NCBI RefSeq assembly: GCF_000015165.1
Contig: NC_009485.1
Span: 4,049,501-4,113,500, forward strand
DNA length: 64,000 nt
Direction of reading: 5' to 3'
Source of the DNA: Bradyrhizobium sp. BTAi1
GTDB lineage: Bacteria; Pseudomonadota; Alphaproteobacteria; Rhizobiales; Xanthobacteraceae
The translations under genes were made by a program, and so were the position numbers. The notes beneath the pieces were generated by a model. It saw only the letters and a list, made by a program, of their open reading frames with translations, had not been told where the DNA came from and ran no database searches. Shown piece after piece: positions 8,879 through 17,310 of this stretch (its first letter is position 1; the number at the start of each line of letters is the position of its first letter).

Positions 8879-9079
8879 GGCCAACCAACGCGATCAGCCA
8901 TCGCCCGAATCGGCGTTCCGGGGAGAGGTCGTCACAGGTATTGGGTAGCGCAGTTTTAAGGCAGCCGCGTGAATGCATGACGGCGGGCATTGAGCCGGGC
9001 TGCCCCCTGGCAGCCGGGAGAGGTGCGATTGGAAGCCCGCATCTCGTAGCGCCTCACCGCTCGGGATTGATTGCTACAA

Positions 9080-9190
9080 TCGCGCGGTCACGTCGTTGCC
9101 CGACGGGCATGTCAGGCATGCCCCTCATGCGCAGATTGCCCGTCGAGCCAGTTTGTCGCAAACATCAGGGCTTGCACCGTCGGGCAAATC
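9080..9190. repeat. Short palindromic motif cluster (GCCCGACGGGC type)
   Basis: The core TTGCCCGACGGGCAT appears near 9095, TTGCCCGTCGAGCC near 9137, and CCGTCGGGCAAATC near 9178. They are in mixed orientations and also flank a smaller palindrome (GGCATGCCC). Such interleaved palindromes look like a REP/BIME-type extragenic element able to fold as RNA or DNA. No protein is encoded. Confidence 0.5.
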
Positions 9191-9224
9191 GCCTCCACCT
9201 TTCCGGCCATCCCGCCTCGATGAA

Positions 9225-9629
9225 GAGGGACGGTTCGCGGTCGTCACGAGACGTGAGGTGGGGAGGCGGTGGCTGCATCGTGTCGCAACGTGCTCGAGGC
9301 GCGTGGACGAACGGCACGGTGCAGGCGGTCAAGTCGCGTGGTCTCGACACCCCGACGCTGGTGTCACGTTCGCGGCGGTGCTGATGCGCCGCGCGGATCA
9401 TGGTGGCCAACAAGCCCGGCGCACCAGGGAGAGCGCGAAGCAGCCGACAAGCCCATCGCGCAGGGAATGCCGGATGACCGGCTGAACCTGTGGTACCTGC
9501 CGCCTGCATTCCTTGTTCGCAGGCGGGCCATGGGTTGCGGCCAGCGCCCGGTATTCCCTGCGCCCTCTTCGTTCGGAAGAGGGCCGAACGACCGGAACAA
9601 CTCGGGCGGAGAAAGCCGCGGGATCGCGA
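9225..9629 (+). repeat. Dispersed ~400-bp repeat, copy 1
   Basis: Copy 1 matches the reverse complement of 35752-36147 over its whole length, with interspersed mismatches and small indels. Shared blocks include GTCAAGTCGCGTGGTC, ATGGTGGCCA, AGCACCAGGGAG-like and GCGCGAAGCAGCCG, GTCGCGCAGGGAATGC-like, and CTGCCGCCTGCAT followed by TTGTTCGCAGGCGGGCCAT. The last pair forms a hairpin (GCCTGC...GCAGGC). No protein-coding capacity is shared between the copies, so this looks like a non-coding dispersed element. Confidence 0.75.
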
Positions 9630-9700
9630 CGGCGCGGGTTGGGGTCATGCGCATGAAGGGGCGACATGTCGACCGGCGCGGACTCGATTCCCCATTCGCT

Positions 9701-11680
9701 TCACGGTGCGGTCTGTGCCTCGATCTTGAACTGCGCCAGCGCGCTCTGCGGATCGATGGCGATGAGCTGCGCGAGCTGGATGGCCGGCACCTTGGCGCGC
9801 GGCGAGAGCTTCAGCGTCAAGGTCTGGCGCGGCTTCTCGACGAAGCGGCTGAGCGCGTCCACGGCGCTCGCCGCATCGATATTGGCGGCGGTCATTTGCG
9901 CGCCGATGGCCTTGATGCTGTCGATCAGCGCCTTGCGCGCGGCATCCCGGGGAATGCCATGACCCCTGGCGTAATTGGCGACGAGCACGTCGACAGCGCC
10001 GAGGTCGCGCAGGCTGAAGTCGAGTCCTTCGGCCTCGATCTGCGCCGCCGCCGTTGTCGCCTGCTGCAGATCGATCGTGAACACGTCGCGCGGCACCTGG
10101 GCCAGAGACACGTTGGCCGAGGCCGCGACGAGATTACTGACCTCGAGCTTGAAGGGCGACACGGCGAACCGGCCTGTGCTCTCAGTCCAGCCGAGGCCGA
10201 GATCGGCGTCGAAGGCGGCCGTGTCGATGCCGGCGACCAACAGCGGCAGCAGCGCCGGGTTGGATGGATCGAGCGGCCCGGCCATCTTGGCGACCAGGCG
10301 TGCCCTGGTCGGAATGGGGCCGACATACTGGCCCCAATCAAGCGTGATATTGTCGATCTGGACCGGCTTGTCGCCGGCCTTGTAGGGGGCCGTCAGCGCC
10401 TTCAGCTCGATGCCGTCGAGCAGCTTGAACAGCACAACCGCGTCGGCCGGCGCCGGCTTCGTGCCGGGCGAATATTTGCTGCCGAGACGCATGAGGCCGG
10501 CAAGGTCGAAGCCCTTGAGCGCAAAGCGGCCGAGCTTGACCGGCCCGTTGGGCGAGCGGCCGTCGAAACCCTCGACCGCGATGTCGCTCTTGCCGTCGCG
10601 CAGATCGAACCGCAGCGCCGCCAGCTTGATCGGCCCTTGCGGCGTCTCGATCGAGAGGCCGCGCATTTCCGCGTTCCTGAGCGCCATGCCGTCATAGATC
10701 CCGGCGATCTTGTCCATCAGTTCGCGCGTCTGTTCGGGCGTGGGTTGCACCGCCGTCGAAGCGGGCAGGGCGGCGAACAAGGCGGGCAGCTGCAGCCGCG
10801 AGGGCCGCACGCTGAACTCGTCGGCGGAGATGCCGTCCATGCGCATCCGCACGCCGGAGTCGGAATTGACCTCATAGGCGCCGGTTGTGACCCGGCCATA
10901 GACCCTGTAGGTGCGGTCATCCTTTGCCGCGTCGGGATCGAGCGCGGCCACGATTGCATTGGCGTCGACGTCGTGGTGGACGATGTCGGTGATGCGGCCC
11001 TGCATCCTGTCGGTCTTGCCCGCGGGCTGCTGCGGGCTCATCGAAAATGCGAGCTCGTCGAGCTTGTAGCTCGCGATCCGGCCGGCCTTGATCTGATCGA
11101 CGCTGAGGCCGGAATAGCTGAATTCCGCCGGGCCGGCGGACGGACCGCCTTCCATCGTGCCGGTGGTGCGGGGCACCGTGATCGAGGCGGCGCTGATGGC
11201 TGCGAATTGCTGGGCCAGCGCCCGGTAGGTCTCAACCAGCGTGGCGCCGGCCGGAATGGCCGCGAACCGAACCGGCCCGGCATAATCCTTCACCACGAGC
11301 TGCGGCAGCTTATAGTTGAGGCGAAGCGGCGACGGGCCGGGGATCTGGGCAGCCATCGCGACATCGCTGACTTCGAGGCTGGCGGCCGTCACGTGCTCCT
11401 GGTCAGGCTGGCTGAGCCCGGTCGCGGTCACGCTGCCGAGCGTGATGCTCGCCGGCGGTTGCGTGGCCGACTCGATCTTGACGTCGGCAATCGACAGCTT
11501 GCGGGTCCACAGGTCGAAGACGACCCTGCCGTGACTCGCAGTGGCGCCGTTCTGCCGGATCTGGGCGAAACTGGCCTCGACTTCGCGCTCGGCGCGGTTC
11601 TGGGCGTACCAGGGAACGCCCAAAAAGGCGGCAGTGCCGAGGACAATCGCAACGAGAACTCCAGCCACAATCCGGTTCAT
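9701..11680 (-). CDS. Uncharacterised 659-residue envelope protein
   Basis: I do not recognise a named family. The protein starts at the ATG at 11680 with an uncleaved or cleaved hydrophobic N-terminus (VAGVLVAIVLGTAAFLGVPWY), so it is anchored in or exported across the inner membrane. The remainder is about 630 residues of alternating beta-rich sequence with repeated phrases of the type 'VxxxxFDLRDGKSDIAVEGFDGR' and 'FALKGFDLAGLMRLG'. This recalls AsmA-like or DUF945-like periplasmic beta proteins, but the link is only by general character. There are no catalytic motifs. The gene is complete and has good codon character. It is divergent from maeB. Confidence 0.7.
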   Translation of the reverse strand: MNRIVAGVLVAIVLGTAAFLGVPWYAQNRAEREVEASFAQIRQNGATASHGRVVFDLWTRKLSIADVKIESATQPPASITLGSVTATGLSQPDQEHVTAASLEVSDVAMAAQIPGPSPLRLNYKLPQLVVKDYAGPVRFAAIPAGATLVETYRALAQQFAAISAASITVPRTTGTMEGGPSAGPAEFSYSGLSVDQIKAGRIASYKLDELAFSMSPQQPAGKTDRMQGRITDIVHHDVDANAIVAALDPDAAKDDRTYRVYGRVTTGAYEVNSDSGVRMRMDGISADEFSVRPSRLQLPALFAALPASTAVQPTPEQTRELMDKIAGIYDGMALRNAEMRGLSIETPQGPIKLAALRFDLRDGKSDIAVEGFDGRSPNGPVKLGRFALKGFDLAGLMRLGSKYSPGTKPAPADAVVLFKLLDGIELKALTAPYKAGDKPVQIDNITLDWGQYVGPIPTRARLVAKMAGPLDPSNPALLPLLVAGIDTAAFDADLGLGWTESTGRFAVSPFKLEVSNLVAASANVSLAQVPRDVFTIDLQQATTAAAQIEAEGLDFSLRDLGAVDVLVANYARGHGIPRDAARKALIDSIKAIGAQMTAANIDAASAVDALSRFVEKPRQTLTLKLSPRAKVPAIQLAQLIAIDPQSALAQFKIEAQTAP

Positions 11681-11941
11681 GCAATCTGCTCCCGCTCTCG
11701 CCCGAATGCCGGGCTGGCGCAACGGTCTGGTCTCATGGTGATGGTGTTGGCGAATGGGATCGGATAGGGATGTGCTTCTGCCAACTTGAGAATTTGCCGC
11801 CCCTGGTCTGTTGACGGACATGGTTTCCGATGTTGCATGAAAACCGCTCTGCGTGCATCAACTGCGGTTCCGCCGGCCGGAAAAACCGCGTCCTGAACGC
11901 ATCTCACGAGACCAACCGGGGTCGGAAACGCTGGAGCACGT

Positions 11942-14251
11942 ATGTCGTCCTATTCTGAAGATCTTCGTTCCGCAGCGCTGGCCTATCATCGGCTGCCACG
12001 GCCGGGCAAGCTGGAGATCCAGGCCTCCAAGCCGCTCGCCAACCAGCGCGATCTGGCCCTGGCCTATTCGCCCGGCGTGGCCGCTGCCTGCACCGAGATC
12101 GCCAACAACCCTGCCGAAGCGGCGTCGCTGACCGCGCGGGCGAATCTCGTGGCCGTGGTCTCCAACGGCACCGCCGTGCTGGGCCTCGGCAATATCGGCC
12201 CGCTCGCCTCCAAACCGGTGATGGAGGGCAAGGCGGTGCTGTTCAAGAAATTCGCCGGCATCGACGTGTTCGATATCGAGATCGCGGCCGACACCATCGA
12301 CCGCGTGGTCGAGACCGTGGCGGCGCTGGAGCCGACCTTCGGCGGCATCAATCTCGAGGACATCAAGGGTCCCGAGTGCTTCGAGATCGAGGCGCGGCTC
12401 AAGGAGCGGATGAAGATCCCGGTCTTCCATGACGACCAGCACGGCACCGCGATCATCGTCGGCGCCGCGATCAAGAATGCGCTGTCGCTGGCGGGCAAGC
12501 AGCTCTCCGAGGTCAAGATCGTGACGTCGGGCGCCGGCGCCGCCGCGATCGCCTGCCTCAATCTGCTGGTCTCGATGGGCGCGCAGCGCAAGAACATCTG
12601 GGTCTGCGACATCGACGGCGTCGTCCATGAGGGCCGCAACACGCTGATGGACCCGTGGAAGGCGGTCTATGCGCAGAAGACCGACAAGCGGACCCTGGCC
12701 GAGGTGATCGGCGGCGCGGACATTTTCTTAGGGCTGTCCGCGGGCGGCGTGCTGAAGCCGGAATTGCTCAAGCAGATGGCCGAGAAGCCGCTGATCATGG
12801 CGCTCGCCAATCCCAACCCGGAGATCATGCCGGAGGAGGCGCGTGCGGCGCGACCCGACGCGATGATCTGCACCGGACGTTCGGACTTCCCGAACCAGGT
12901 CAACAACGTCCTCTGCTTCCCCTTCATCTTCCGCGGCGCGCTCGATGTCGGCGCCACCGCGATCAACGAGGCCATGAAGCAGGCCGCAGTCGACGCGATC
13001 GCGCAGCTCGCCCAGGACCCGCCCTCCGACGCGGTGTCCCGCGGCTTCGATACCGGTGAGACCCAGGGCTTCGGTCCGGGCTCGCTCATCCCCTCGCCAT
13101 TCGATCCGCGGCTGATCTTGCGCATCGCGCCGGCCGTGGCCAAGGCGGCGATGGACTCGGGCGTGGCGACGCGGCCGATCAAGAATTTCGACGAGTACAC
13201 CGCGTTGCTGGAGCGCTTCGCGTTCCGCTCCGGCCTGATCATGAAGCCGGTGTTCGCCAAGGCGAAGACGCAGCCGGTGCGCGTGATCTATGCCGAAGGC
13301 GAGGACGAGCGCGTGCTGCGTGCGACGCAGGTCGTGCTGGAGGAGAAGCTGGCGCGCCCGATCCTGGTCGGCCGTCCCTCCGTGGTGGAGGCCCGCATCA
13401 AGCGCTTCGGTCTGTCGATCAAGGCGGGCCAGGACTTCGACCTCATCAATCCCGAGGACGATCCGCGCTACCGCTCCTATGTGCAGAGCTACATCGAGGT
13501 CGCCGGCCGCCGCGGCGTGACGCCGGATGCGGCGCGCACGGTGGTGCGCACCAATGCCACCGTGATCGCGGCGCTCGCCGTCGTCAGAGGCGAGGCGGAT
13601 GCGATGATCTGCGGCGTCGAGGGGCGCTACATGAGTCATCTGCGTCATGTCCGCGAGATCATCGGCTTCATGCCGGGGGTCAGCGACTTTGCCGCGCTCG
13701 CGCTCACCATCACCAGCAAGGGCGCCTATTTCATCGGCGACACCCAGGTGCGGCCGAACCCGACCGCCGAGGAGCTCGCCGAGATGGCCTCGTTGGCGGC
13801 CAATCACGTCACCCGCTTCAACATCAAGCCGAAGATCGCCTTTGTGTCGCATTCCGATTTCGGCGGCTATGACACCGAGTCCTCGCGCAAGATGCGGCAG
13901 GCGACGGCGCTGCTGAAGCAGCACCGGCCGGATCTCGAGGCCGATGGCGAGATGCAGGGCGACACGGCGCTGTCGGCGACCGCGCGCAAGGCCATCCTGC
14001 CGCATTCGGATCTCGAAGGCTCGGCCAATGTGCTGATCATGCCGAATCTCGATGCCGCCAACGTCGCCTATCAGATGATCAAGGTGCTGGCGGACGCGGT
14101 GCCGGTGGGGCCGATCCTGATCGGCCCGGCGCGGCCGGCGCATATCCTGACGCCGTCGGTGACGGCGCGCGGCATCTTGAACATGACGGCCGTCGCCGCG
14201 GTCGAGGCCCAGGAGCGCGCCGGGAGGGCGCAGCCGACGCTGTTCGCCTGA
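11942..14251 (+). CDS. maeB: NADP-dependent malic enzyme with phosphotransacetylase-like domain
   Basis: A 769-residue MaeB-type malic enzyme, which decarboxylates malate to pyruvate with reduction of NADP(H) and supplies pyruvate and NADPH during growth on dicarboxylates. The malic N-domain includes LALAYSPGVAAACTEIA and GLGNIGPLASKPVMEGKAVL; metal- and substrate-binding residues lie in FHDDQHGTAIIVGAA. The NAD(P)-binding domain has VTSGAGAAAIACLNLL. From about residue 430 to the end there is a phosphotransacetylase-like domain (VIYAEGEDERVLRATQ; GPILIGPARPAHIL), which in this family is regulatory rather than catalytic. The full length matches the family. An AGCACGT stretch precedes the ATG. 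A hairpin terminator follows. Confidence 0.95.
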   Translation: MSSYSEDLRSAALAYHRLPRPGKLEIQASKPLANQRDLALAYSPGVAAACTEIANNPAEAASLTARANLVAVVSNGTAVLGLGNIGPLASKPVMEGKAVLFKKFAGIDVFDIEIAADTIDRVVETVAALEPTFGGINLEDIKGPECFEIEARLKERMKIPVFHDDQHGTAIIVGAAIKNALSLAGKQLSEVKIVTSGAGAAAIACLNLLVSMGAQRKNIWVCDIDGVVHEGRNTLMDPWKAVYAQKTDKRTLAEVIGGADIFLGLSAGGVLKPELLKQMAEKPLIMALANPNPEIMPEEARAARPDAMICTGRSDFPNQVNNVLCFPFIFRGALDVGATAINEAMKQAAVDAIAQLAQDPPSDAVSRGFDTGETQGFGPGSLIPSPFDPRLILRIAPAVAKAAMDSGVATRPIKNFDEYTALLERFAFRSGLIMKPVFAKAKTQPVRVIYAEGEDERVLRATQVVLEEKLARPILVGRPSVVEARIKRFGLSIKAGQDFDLINPEDDPRYRSYVQSYIEVAGRRGVTPDAARTVVRTNATVIAALAVVRGEADAMICGVEGRYMSHLRHVREIIGFMPGVSDFAALALTITSKGAYFIGDTQVRPNPTAEELAEMASLAANHVTRFNIKPKIAFVSHSDFGGYDTESSRKMRQATALLKQHRPDLEADGEMQGDTALSATARKAILPHSDLEGSANVLIMPNLDAANVAYQMIKVLADAVPVGPILIGPARPAHILTPSVTARGILNMTAVAAVEAQERAGRAQPTLFA

Positions 14252-14272
14252 CGGGCGACATGATCGAAGTGT

Positions 14273-14315
14273 GGCGGAATTCGTCCGGTTTCGGTCGCAT
14301 TCCGCCCGCCTTTAT
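14273..14315 (+). terminator. Putative terminator after maeB
   Basis: GGCGGAAT (14273-14280) and ATTCCGCC (14299-14306) form a perfect 8-bp stem with an 18-base loop. The sequence CGCCTTTATTGTTG follows. It lies 21 bases after the maeB stop and before the DoxX gene. Confidence 0.55.
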
Positions 14316-14397
14316 TGTTGAAAAGCGTTGGAGACGTCACATATCCGGCCCGGTGGGCCGGCGACACATCGGTTGAAGTTGATCCGTGAGGGCGAGA

Positions 14398-14853
14398 ATG
14401 CCGGGTTTCATTACGTTCGGGCGCGTTCTGTTTGCCGTGATCTTCATCTACACGGGCGCGACCAAGCTGTTCGGCATTCAAGCGACCGCCGATCTCATTG
14501 CCGCCAAGGTCACGATTCCCGCCGTGCTCGCGCCCTATGCGGCGCAGCTGGAAGCGGCCGCGAAGATGCCGATGCCGCAGATCCTGGCGATCGCCGCCGG
14601 CGCGTTCGAGGTGCTGGCCGGCGTGATGATCGCGCTCAACATCCTCGGCCGGCTGTTCGCGTTGCTGATGATCGTATTCGTCGGCGCGACGATCTTCTAC
14701 TTCCACGATTTCTGGAACCAGACCCCGCCCGATAACGCCAAGACACTGATCGACGCGCTGAAGAACCTCTCGATCATCGGCGCGCTGTTCATCATCTTTG
14801 GCTACGGCAAGGGACCGAAGGCACCCGAGCAGCGCGCCTATGGCGACATCTAG
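14398..14853 (+). CDS. DoxX family membrane protein
   Basis: A 151-residue, four-helix DoxX-like inner-membrane protein. Features are FGRVLFAVIFIYTGATKLFG at the N-terminus (the usual 'GxxKL' start), AAGAFEVLAGVMIALN in the middle, and NLSIIGALFIIFGYG near the end. Relatives are linked to respiratory-chain or thiol-stress functions, but there is no defined reaction. The ATG at 14398 follows a GAGGG site; a GTG at 14386 would add four residues. It is convergent with the DHFR-like gene, 21 bases away. Confidence 0.85.
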   Translation: MPGFITFGRVLFAVIFIYTGATKLFGIQATADLIAAKVTIPAVLAPYAAQLEAAAKMPMPQILAIAAGAFEVLAGVMIALNILGRLFALLMIVFVGATIFYFHDFWNQTPPDNAKTLIDALKNLSIIGALFIIFGYGKGPKAPEQRAYGDI

Positions 14854-14874
14854 CCGGATCGTGAGCGGGTTGGC

Positions 14875-15435
14875 TTAGGCCGCGCGCTTCCAGGCGGTGA
14901 CGCTGACCTCGTCGGCGGGATCGAGCATCAGCTGGTTGGCCGGGACAAGGCCGTGCGCGGTCAGCACCTGCTGCGGCGAGCGACCGGGAGCGACCGAGGT
15001 GAAGCAGGGCGCGCCCTCGGGCAACGAGACATGAGGCGCCAACGAAAGGAAGAACGTGTCGTAACGGTCCATGAACATGTCGAACACGACCGGCCCGCCG
15101 ATGATGGCGACGGTTCCTGAATCGACGCCAGCGGCTTGGCAGGCAGCCTCGAACGAGGCGCCGGCCGGATTCCAAAGAGTCGAGAGCGGCTTTTCGGGGT
15201 CAGGCGCCAGCCCCGCCACCTTGCGGGTCACGACCAGCCGGCGGCGCTTCGGTGAGTTGGGCTGGTCCTCGTAGGAATTGCGCCCATGGACGATCAGATC
15301 GGCGCCATCCAGCGCCTGAGAAAAAAACGCGGCGTCGCCGGGAAATTTCAGCGCTGCCGGCATCACATTGTGGGTGTCGGCCAACATTCCGTCGGCCGAC
15401 ACGATCACGTAACCCTCGATTCGAAGCTTGTCCAC
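14875..15435 (-). CDS. Dihydrofolate reductase-like (RibD_C) NADPH reductase
   Basis: A 186-residue protein with the DHFR/RibD-C fold. It opens with EGYVIVSADGMLAD, like the start of DHFR and riboflavin deaminase-reductases. It continues with DLIVHGRNSYED (the GRxTxE-like nucleotide loop), RRLVVTRKVAG, and AIIGGPVVFDMFMDRYD (the GG-containing NADPH loop). Whether it reduces dihydrofolate, a pyrimidine or something else is not clear. It starts at a GTG at 15435, after an AGGATGA site. It lies only 19 bases downstream of the polysaccharide deacetylase gene and is probably co-transcribed with it. Confidence 0.75.
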   Translation of the reverse strand: MDKLRIEGYVIVSADGMLADTHNVMPAALKFPGDAAFFSQALDGADLIVHGRNSYEDQPNSPKRRRLVVTRKVAGLAPDPEKPLSTLWNPAGASFEAACQAAGVDSGTVAIIGGPVVFDMFMDRYDTFFLSLAPHVSLPEGAPCFTSVAPGRSPQQVLTAHGLVPANQLMLDPADEVSVTAWKRAA

Positions 15436-15454
15436 TGACGAACGTCATCCTGTC

Positions 15455-16411
15455 TCATTCAGACACTGTCGTCACAACGCTCGACACCGGCCTTTGGCTC
15501 ACCGTCGGCAGCTTGGCGACCTTCGCGAGCTGCTCGTCATATTGCGGCAGCGACTGCACCGGGGCCTTGGCCCGCATCGCGACGACCTTGTAGCCGCCGG
15601 CCTTGAGGCGGCGCAGCAGTTCGGGCAGCGCTTCGGCCGTGTGCTTGTGGAAGTCGTGCATCAGGATGATGCCCTTGCCGAGCTTGTCGAGTTTCTTGAA
15701 GGTGACGTCGATCACCGCCTGCGCATTGCGCGCCTTGAAGTCGAACGAGTCGAGGTCGCAGGAGAAGATGCCGATGTTGCGGGTGCCGAGATAGGTCACC
15801 ATCTCCGGCGGATGCTGCAGCGCCGGGAAGCGGAAGAACGGAGCAGGCGAGTTGCCGCCAAGCGCCCATTTCACGGCGCTGATGCCGAGCTCGATCTCCT
15901 CCTTGCGCTGGTCCTCCGTAAGCTTCTTGTTGGTCAGCGCGGCGTGCGACCAAGTGTGCGTGCCCACAGTGTGGCCGGCGTTGTAGACCTGCTTCAGTAT
16001 CTCCGGATAGTAGGTCGCGTGCTTGCCGATGATGAAGAAGATGCCCGTCGTGCACTGGTCGGCGAGCGCCTTGAGCACGCCGGGGGTGTTCTCCGGCCAC
16101 GGGCCGTCGTCGAAGGTCAGCACGACCTCGTGATCCTTGAGGAAGTCGAGATCCTTGAAGTGCTCGAAGCCGAATCCGGGACCGCCTGTGGTGTCGATCT
16201 CGACGGTGCGGCCGACGCCGAGCGCCTCAGGGTTCATGCAGGGCGCCCGTGGCGGTTGGCTCTGTGGGGCCGGCGTTGCGGCCGCTGGCAGCGGAGCCGC
16301 AGCCGGGGTGGGGGCCGCCGCCGTGCGCTGGGCCTGCGACCACGCGGCGCCAGACGTCAACAACGATGCCGCCAAAGAACTCGCGAACACCAATCCAGCC
16401 GCAATCCGCAT
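15455..16411 (-). CDS. Secreted polysaccharide deacetylase (NodB-like, CE4)
   Basis: A 318-residue exported protein. A signal peptide (GLVFASSLAASLLTSGAAWS) is followed by an Ala/Pro-rich linker to about residue 58. The CE4 NodB domain has motif 1 LTFDDGP (Asp101/Asp102), motif 2 HTWSH (His152/His156, metal ligands), motif 3 around FFRFPALQ, motif 4 around DLDSFDF and motif 5 ILMHDFHKHT. Such enzymes remove N-acetyl groups from peptidoglycan, chitin-like or biofilm sugars. Among them NodB acts on Nod factors, but there is no nod context here. ATG at 16411 follows a GAGGAAG ribosome site. The DHFR-like gene follows. Confidence 0.9.
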   Translation of the reverse strand: MRIAAGLVFASSLAASLLTSGAAWSQAQRTAAAPTPAAAPLPAAATPAPQSQPPRAPCMNPEALGVGRTVEIDTTGGPGFGFEHFKDLDFLKDHEVVLTFDDGPWPENTPGVLKALADQCTTGIFFIIGKHATYYPEILKQVYNAGHTVGTHTWSHAALTNKKLTEDQRKEEIELGISAVKWALGGNSPAPFFRFPALQHPPEMVTYLGTRNIGIFSCDLDSFDFKARNAQAVIDVTFKKLDKLGKGIILMHDFHKHTAEALPELLRRLKAGGYKVVAMRAKAPVQSLPQYDEQLAKVAKLPTVSQRPVSSVVTTVSE

Positions 16412-16570
16412 CGTGCTTCCTCGGGTTGTTGCAAGGCGAGCGCCGTAATCCAGAGTCGCTCCGCCATCCGGCTCGGGATACTAGCCCAGTCACCGGATGG
16501 TCGCCAAAAGGAAACACGGCAAAGTCACGCTGAGATTGCCGATTTCCGCCGCATTGTTGCCGAGTGTTGC

Positions 16571-17146
16571 TCAGCCGTCCGCGAGGTTGCGGGCGATGGC
16601 CGTCTTCACCCGGGTATCCGTCGGCTCGACCGAGGATGCGAACACGTCGGCAATGTAGCCGTCGCGGCCGATCAGATATTTGTGAAAGTTCCAGCGCGGG
16701 GTGTCCTTCGGCCGCGCCTCGGCCGCCCAGCGGTAGAAGGGATGGGCGTTGGATCCGGTGACAACCGCCTTTGCGGTCATCGGAAAGGTGACGCCAAACT
16801 GCTTGTTGGCGAGCTCGGCAATGTCGCCGGCCACTCCCGGCTCCTGATTGAAGTCGTTCGACGGCACGGCAATGATCGACAAGCCGCGCTCGTGGAACTC
16901 GCTCCACAGCTGCTGCAGGCCGGTGTATTGCGGGGTATAGCCGCATTGCGAGGCCGTATTCACGACCAGGACCGGCTTGCCCGTGAACTCGGCCAGGCGA
17001 ATCGGGTCACCCGACAGCGCCGGGAACGAGAAGCGATAGGCTGTGGTCTTGCTCACCGCATTCTCGGCGCGGGCTGCCGGCGAAATGAACGCTGAGCCGG
17101 CCATGGACGCGCCGATGCCGAAGAGAACCGTCCTGCGATCGATCAT
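16571..17146 (-). CDS. Glutathione peroxidase family protein, exported (Tat-like signal)
   Basis: A 191-residue thiol peroxidase of the GPx family that reduces hydrogen or lipid peroxides. The active site reads VNTASQCGYTPQY with cysteine 68 in place of selenocysteine. The accompanying residues are present in VPSNDFNQEPG and RWNFHKYLIGRDG, which provide the usual Gln/Trp/Asn partners. Unusually for the family, it begins with DRRTVLFGIGASMAGSAF, a twin-arginine-like signal that predicts export to the periplasm. ATG at 17146 is preceded by AGGAGGTT, a very good ribosome site. It lies between the deacetylase and L,D-transpeptidase genes, so it is part of an envelope-oriented group on the minus strand. 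Confidence 0.9.
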   Translation of the reverse strand: MIDRRTVLFGIGASMAGSAFISPAARAENAVSKTTAYRFSFPALSGDPIRLAEFTGKPVLVVNTASQCGYTPQYTGLQQLWSEFHERGLSIIAVPSNDFNQEPGVAGDIAELANKQFGVTFPMTAKAVVTGSNAHPFYRWAAEARPKDTPRWNFHKYLIGRDGYIADVFASSVEPTDTRVKTAIARNLADG

Positions 17147-17310
17147 GAGAACCTCCTGAGCGGAACCAGCCTCGCCGGCCGCGAGCGACTTGGCCGCGAC
17201 GGGACCGTACCATGAACGGTCCCGCGACGGCTTTGGATCAGGTCGCGTCCGGCAAGGGATACCTCGGTGGTACGAGTCGCCTTGGGCGGAAACAAGGACC
17301 CATTCCGCCG

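Larger units (their letters stand above)
8885..9700. other. Repeat-rich intergenic region
   Basis: About 800 bases with no supported gene. The left part (about 9060-9200) contains several copies of a short palindromic core (GCCCGACGGGC and variants). The right part (9225-9629) is one copy of a ~400-base dispersed repeat, listed separately. Confidence 0.6.

Noticed and set aside
9269..11767. An 832-codon open frame on the plus strand
   Set aside because: It runs antisense to the 659-residue envelope protein gene. Its translation is Arg/Gly/His-rich with no domain, typical of the shadow frame in high-GC DNA.
12728..14143. A 471-codon frame opposite maeB
   Set aside because: Shadow frame of a clearly assigned enzyme.
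15455..16411. Nodulation gene nodB
   Set aside because: It has a signal peptide and linker, and no nod genes surround it; it is a general CE4 deacetylase.
15428..17095. A 555-codon plus-strand frame
   Set aside because: It spans the antisense of the deacetylase and glutathione peroxidase genes, both well supported on the minus strand.
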